The translations under genes and the position numbers were made by a program. A DNA stretch of 64,000 bases from Diorhabda sublineata. Lineage: Eukaryota > Arthropoda > Insecta > Coleoptera > Chrysomelidae. The first letter of the stretch is position 1, and each line of letters begins with the position of its first letter. Location of the stretch: the NCBI RefSeq assembly GCF_026230105.1, contig NC_079477.1:8809001-8873000 (forward strand). Direction: 5' to 3'. Positions 59,001 through 64,000 of the stretch are shown here, piece by piece. The notes under the pieces are model-generated. The model ran no database searches and was not told the DNA's origin. It worked only from the letters and a program-made list of their open reading frames with translations.

Positions 59001-61775
59001 ATTTGCTGCTTCAATGTTTTTTCTTAAATACTATCATTTTCCAAGTAACACAAGTAGTTTTATTAACGAAAAATAACCGTTTACATAACTATTTTCGTAA
59101 ACTAAATGGTATTCAAAATAGTTAGAAACACGTCCATTATTTGAATAGCTCTTGTTTATCTGTATAGGACAGTTTAAATTGACCATACTATTGAGGTAGT
59201 CAAAACACAAAATATCAAATATATAGAGCTAGTGTAGCACCACAAGAGAACTCTTTTCTATCTATTTTATTACACTCTTAAGCCACTACTCAGTAATTAT
59301 ATTCTATCAGTAAAGAATCATATTTTACCACTTTTCACTTATCATTTGAGAGATTTACTTTTTTCTCGATCATAACCTCTCTAGAATAAATATTATTGAT
59401 CATGAAACGTTGAAGATAATTATTTCACTAAAATTTATCAAGAAAATCCACTTTACAGTGAAACATGTCTACGATAATTCGAAAAGCGACAACCCTTCAT
59501 TGAATGCAATCAAATTCAACTATTCATATAATTCTTCCCTATTGTTATATATTGTTGTTGTTGCTACCATCATTCAGAATTACTTTACAGTGAAAGAATA
59601 TGGCTACGTATAAGTTTTCTCTACATCTAAATAACCCTTAGACAACGTGAACGACCTAATGCGAGCTCATTATTATGTTAATCTTAGTAATTTTCTCAGT
59701 TAACAGTTTGGTAGGGAGACTCAAATAACACTATCATTAACTTCTTTTTGAGATACGGCTGTTCTCTAATCAATATGAGTGCCAATATCACAATGACATC
59801 ACATTCTAATCATTTTATTTATTGTCGTACCTATTACGAATAGATCAACTGATTTGGAAAGACACTGGAAAATGTTATTAAAGTAAATATAAGTAGATGA
59901 AGGTGTCACACTACAGATATAATAAAGCTGAAATAATATATTAACAAAGTTCAATAACTAAGTTAATTCATCTATTCCCGCGAATATTTTGAAGCTTATT
60001 AGAATAGTTAAATAGGGGATATAAAACTTCTTTTAGATCTCTTGGACCGAAAACAGCTTCTGTGTGTAAACGATGCGAACAACGGTACTAGTGTACCAAT
60101 CAAATAACTTTAACGTTTCTCTTGAAGCTCATAAAAAACAACAATAACGCTGTTTTATGAAAGCTTGGAAAGGAAGTAGAATAAACGTTTATAAAAAATA
60201 AATCGTTCACCGAAAGATATAATAAGCTAAATTACCCTTAAAAACCCTTGATATTTCTAACATTGCAGTTATATAACATTTTAAGTGTGTTACTTGGGCT
60301 CTTCCAATACCATGTCACTGCAATTGAGTGATATGTGGGAGTATTCCAGCCATGTGTCACGTCTCACGTCACACTTAAAATGTGTGATATCACTTTCACC
60401 TTTACCAATGACAAACAAAAAAGACTTCCGATAAAAGAATTGTAATAAAAAATATTAAAAACAGGCAATATCAAGAAAAACGTATAGATCCTGAGATTAA
60501 ATGGGTGTATATTGTTTTAAAAATGTTATCCTTGAAGCAGTTACTGCTTTATTCCTTGGGGAAAAATAACGAAATTTATTGTTTTTTATGCTCCTTCCTT
60601 TGAACTGGATCAAATATTACAAGATAATTCATTTTTCTCTCAAAATTGCTTTGATATTAATCGAGACCAAGGAAAACCACTCTAGCAAGATCCATAACGC
60701 CATTGAGCTAGCGACATAAGTCTGTACACGCTGGAAGCGCTTTCATATTGTAGTTTATATTTTGTAATGACCAACAATGGTTGACCGTTGTACCAATGGG
60801 AATTAGTGCCAGCGGCATATCATTATGTCAAGCTATTTAAAATTTTATCAATAACAATGACTGTGTAAAATCATTCAAGATATCATTAGCTAATGTTTCA
60901 ATGTTATGAGGAAAGAATATTTTGAGTATGCTTTACTCATTTCAACTCCCCCATTATGAAAATACACTCATTGTACATATTATCAAAACAATGAATTATT
61001 TCAGATTCATCAATAATATTCCCATTATTTTTGTTAATGTTGTGGTATATAATCTCAAGTGATATTTCGAGTCGCAAAAAAGGAATGTACGACTTGTTTG
61101 GTTTTCCAACTACAAGTTCTAGGCTTCGAGCCAATCATAAATTTGTATAATTACTCTGGTATAAACCACTTAAGCAATAAAATACTGAAGCGTGAAAAGA
61201 TTTAGTACGAAACAGTTTCTGCGCTCGAGAGAAAAAGTATAAATCGCACTCCACACTACTTCGCGTCTAAGAAAATATGCAAATTAAACTTAATTCGTCA
61301 TGATACGTTCAATTTCAATAGAAATTCCAGTGCTGTAACCATGGATATGGAATAAGGATTATATCCAGATATTTAATAGTATAACAAAATTTGTTTCATA
61401 CACGTAAATAATTTTGAGATTTTGTAGCCCTCTGTATGAAACGAGATTCTGGGAATAATACTACAAATTAGATTATATTGGGTTAGGTAAGATAATGAAG
61501 GAAGTCTATAATATATATATAGACTATTATAATAGACTATATATATATAATAGACTATTGAAAACGATCATTTATTCAATCATTTACAGAATGGTTTTTA
61601 TATGTTATGGTCTGTTCTCACAAAAAGTTGTATAGCCCATAATTATATATTCTATAATTATATTTTCTAGTTCCAATCCGCATTTAATCATCGTCTAATA
61701 TAATATTTAGAATTGCTTCATTTATTACGTCTAGAGAGAAAATACGTGACAATTTCTAATAAATTAGTGACTTTT
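53027..61775. other. wingless intron 3, first 8.7 kb
   Basis: AT-rich DNA with no recognised exon, transposase or reverse-transcriptase motif. A GC-richer patch at 54880-55200 has minus-strand reading frames that may be an old insertion, and another at 57870-57960 holds two short hairpins. No wingless exon 4 was found, although CKCHG-type codons were looked for. Confidence 0.45.
61503..61556. repeat. AT-rich inverted repeat
   Basis: AGTCTATAATATATATATAG... (61503-61524) pairs with its near reverse complement at 61535-61556 (20 of 22 bases) around a 10-base, itself nearly palindromic, centre. Confidence 0.7.
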
Positions 61776-61779
61776 ATAT

Positions 61780-61985
61780 GAAGGGAATACTGGGCCTATA
61801 CGAGGCTGGTTTGTCCTTCAGAAATATAGAGTGCATAGAATTGGAAATATAATATATAGAACGAAGAAGACGAGACAACAGGAACTGAAGATATATATCA
61901 AACGGATAACCCCGCTTCCAGATCACTACCTTAATATTTTGGTTCTGCAAGACAGCACAAGATCAATTGCAGTCCAAAGATTTGA
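61780..61985 (+). mobile_element. Tc1-like transposase N-terminal relic
   Basis: One frame reads GILGLYEAGLSFRNIE (from about 61786), the first helix-turn-helix of Tc1-like transposases (VxLxEAGxSxRxIA). Frameshifted continuations give ERRRRDNRN and then DHYLNILVLQDSTRSIAVQ (near 61920-61977), resembling the second DNA-binding subdomain (DRxLxxLxLRDRTxSxxxLQ). The catalytic part was not found downstream. The 109-codon frame starting at 61831 overlaps this by mixing frames and is not a gene. Confidence 0.5.
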
Positions 61986-61989
61986 GATA

Positions 61990-64000
61990 TTTAGTATTCG
62001 AGATTCTTTTGCACAACTATGTATCCACAATTACGTAGTGAGAACAATTAAGATGATTTGTTGTTTTGAGAAGAAGACTAAATCGTTTACCCTGTCCTCC
62101 ACAAACTCTAGCGATACTTCCACTCAAAAACATTTTATTTGGAGTGTCTTGAGTGCATAATACATCGTGCTCTTTCCAATATGTCACTTAAAACGAATAT
62201 TTTTTTTTTAATTTTAGGGTCCAGTATATATCTATACGATTTTCTTCGTCAATTCTCAAATATTTTGATTTATATTTTCTAAATAATGATTAATAATTTT
62301 AGATTTATTTTAATAAATAACTGATTTTCTATAGAAAATATTTTTTATGAATCGGCCTAATTTCAGTCTAAAATCTGACCTTGATAAATATTTATTAATA
62401 TATCATTTGTAGGAACCACATATTCTCTATTCTAAGTTGTCTAATATTCTGTTTTTCACATATTTAATTCTGTTTCAAGACTTTTTGAATTTTTTCAAAT
62501 ATATGTGGCTCAATATTTCTTGGTTCAATAATATACTTACTTATTGATGACTTTTTGATCTATTCTATAAATATTGAGCTATCTGTCTTATGTGAACAGC
62601 ATCACTATTACTAGAAGAAAACTAATATCACCTTATTTTATTACTTATATTTTTTGGTTTTGTATTTCATCTTGTTTTCAATATTAATATTGATTTACTA
62701 TTTGTAGATTCAAAGGGTGAATAAATTAATTAACATTATTATGAAAGTTGTGAATATCATATTATATTTTGATATAGAACAAAATTAGGTCAAATCACTA
62801 AAAATATCTTCTATAAAATAGAGATAATTTATTTTATATTTACATAAGATGGGTAATTCTGTTATGACTATTCGAATAGTTATGATTAATTAACACAACT
62901 TTCCTCGACTATTACTTACGCCTTCTTCAGGAGTACCTCATTTAAAAACTACTACGATAAAACTACGAAGAAGTTGCTGTATTTGATTTACAATGTTCTG
63001 AACGTGGTTTTTCACTTCACGAAGAAGCTATTGAATAAATCGTTTTTATTCTCGAATTCGATGTGGTTACAATATTTCTAATTATTTAGGAACCCATAAA
63101 AATCGCATTTAGAAGCGCTCCTTCTATAAATCACTTTCAAACGTAATTATTCCAACTCGTTCAATATAATTTAATTTAAATCGTTTTATGCAATTGCACA
63201 ATTAGAAGATTGTTAGTTGATCAGATTGTCCGTAAAATTGTAAGCAGTCATGATTTAATGATATGCTATTGGTTACTTAATAGCGGTTAATACCTTTCAT
63301 CGGAAGAGTTGACTAGTGGAAAATGGGTTAGTTGTTTCAATCAATTATTATTGGTAATAACGCCTTAACAAATTGAAATTATCATCGATTTAGTAAGAAA
63401 AAAGTGTGATGTAAGTTTATGATAATGCGATTTGAGGAAGCTTTAGATATTCCACTACACTATTTTTTTAAGTGATTTGACAGCAATGGCCATTGGCCAT
63501 ATACATTATATATTATTACCGCTTATGAAAGAATATTAATGTCTTTATGATATTGTGAAGCTAGTTTTTCCACTGGAGGACGTTGGCTCTTATTTTAATG
63601 TTAGCTCCATATTATGTTATGCAGGACTATTTTCGGAGGCATTGAGTGGACGTTAAGTTAATTTTGTGCAGTTAATACACAGTCTTCTATGATTGATAAA
63701 ATGAAATTTGACAGTACTTACGTATTGAATGAGGATTCCAGATATTAGCTAAATTGGATGGTAGTCGTATCTTCTTTGGCATGTTAGTCAGTAGTTTTAA
63801 TGACATCAAGGTAGAAACCAAATAAGTAATACTTCTAAATTTCAACATGAAAGATTTCCTATATGTCATATATGTTTTGCGATAGTGGTGCATAAGTCAG
63901 TTTAGATTTCAACAGTAGATTTCATATCTAGTACAAGTTCAAATTCTTCTGAGAATTCTTGAACTAAACTTTAAATATAAAATACTGGGATTGTCCAAGA
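61990..64000. other. Gene-free end of window
   Basis: AT-rich DNA with no recognised coding, RNA or mobile sequence. It should still lie inside wingless intron 3. Confidence 0.4.

Noticed and set aside
53027..64000. Search for wingless exon 4 (ECKCHGMSGSC block)
   Set aside because: No segment with the required Cys/His/Gly codons and splice sites was seen. The exon is most likely beyond the window.
1..64000. CRISPR arrays, rRNA genes, bacterial operons, viral insertions
   Set aside because: No regularly spaced identical repeats, no rRNA core sequences and no recognised viral proteins. The DNA looks wholly insect nuclear.

Overview
The window is AT-rich nuclear DNA from an insect, most plausibly a beetle or a similar large-genome holometabolan. 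The evidence is a wingless (Wnt1) orthologue with GT-AG introns of about 20 kb and more than 22 kb, plus a transposon load typical of insects: mariner/Tc1 relics, non-LTR retrotransposon tails and a Helitron. The species cannot be named from the sequence. There are no bacterial-style operons, no CRISPR arrays and no rRNA genes.

The only host gene I can support is wingless, on the + strand and incomplete. Exon 1 (signal peptide and start of the mature protein) ends at 10090. Exon 2 is 30039-30304 and exon 3 is 52719-53026. The three exons join in frame (phase 2, phase 1, then phase 0) and encode about the first half of a Wnt ligand, ending just before the region that carries the lipid-modified serine. 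The remaining exons must lie beyond 64000, so intron 3 is at least 11 kb.

Layout. 1-9480 is the upstream region. It holds a diverged satellite-like array (about 590-1990), a GC-rich island (2970-3215), a broken copy of a repeated arthropod gene family (minus, about 3640-4720), a MITE-like element (5512-6414), a broken mariner (minus, 6874-7720) and a promoter-like stretch (8340-8480). 9540-9980 is a GC-richer leader with paired CACGTG boxes and an upstream ORF. Intron 1 (10091-30038) carries mariner relics, LINE fragments, a (TAA)n run and a 267-bp tandem duplication that looks mariner-derived. Intron 2 (30305-52718) carries LINE fragments, a Helitron with intact ends (40266-41486), more mariner copies, a tRNA-like sequence, a (TA)n run and a diverged 315-bp tandem duplication. 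Intron 3 (from 53027) is mostly featureless AT-rich DNA with a Tc1-like relic near its end.

All transposase, reverse-transcriptase and helicase sequences are broken by stops, frameshifts or deletions, so I see no active element. The parts that may still be doing something are the wingless exons and a few short GC-richer or palindromic patches in the introns that look like candidate regulatory DNA. I did not find a clear new biological system. The strongest structural oddities are the satellite-like array, the doubly palindromic MITE, the 267-bp tandem array, a hairpin at 34120-34181 and a GC island at 39840-40020 with a CTCF-like core.
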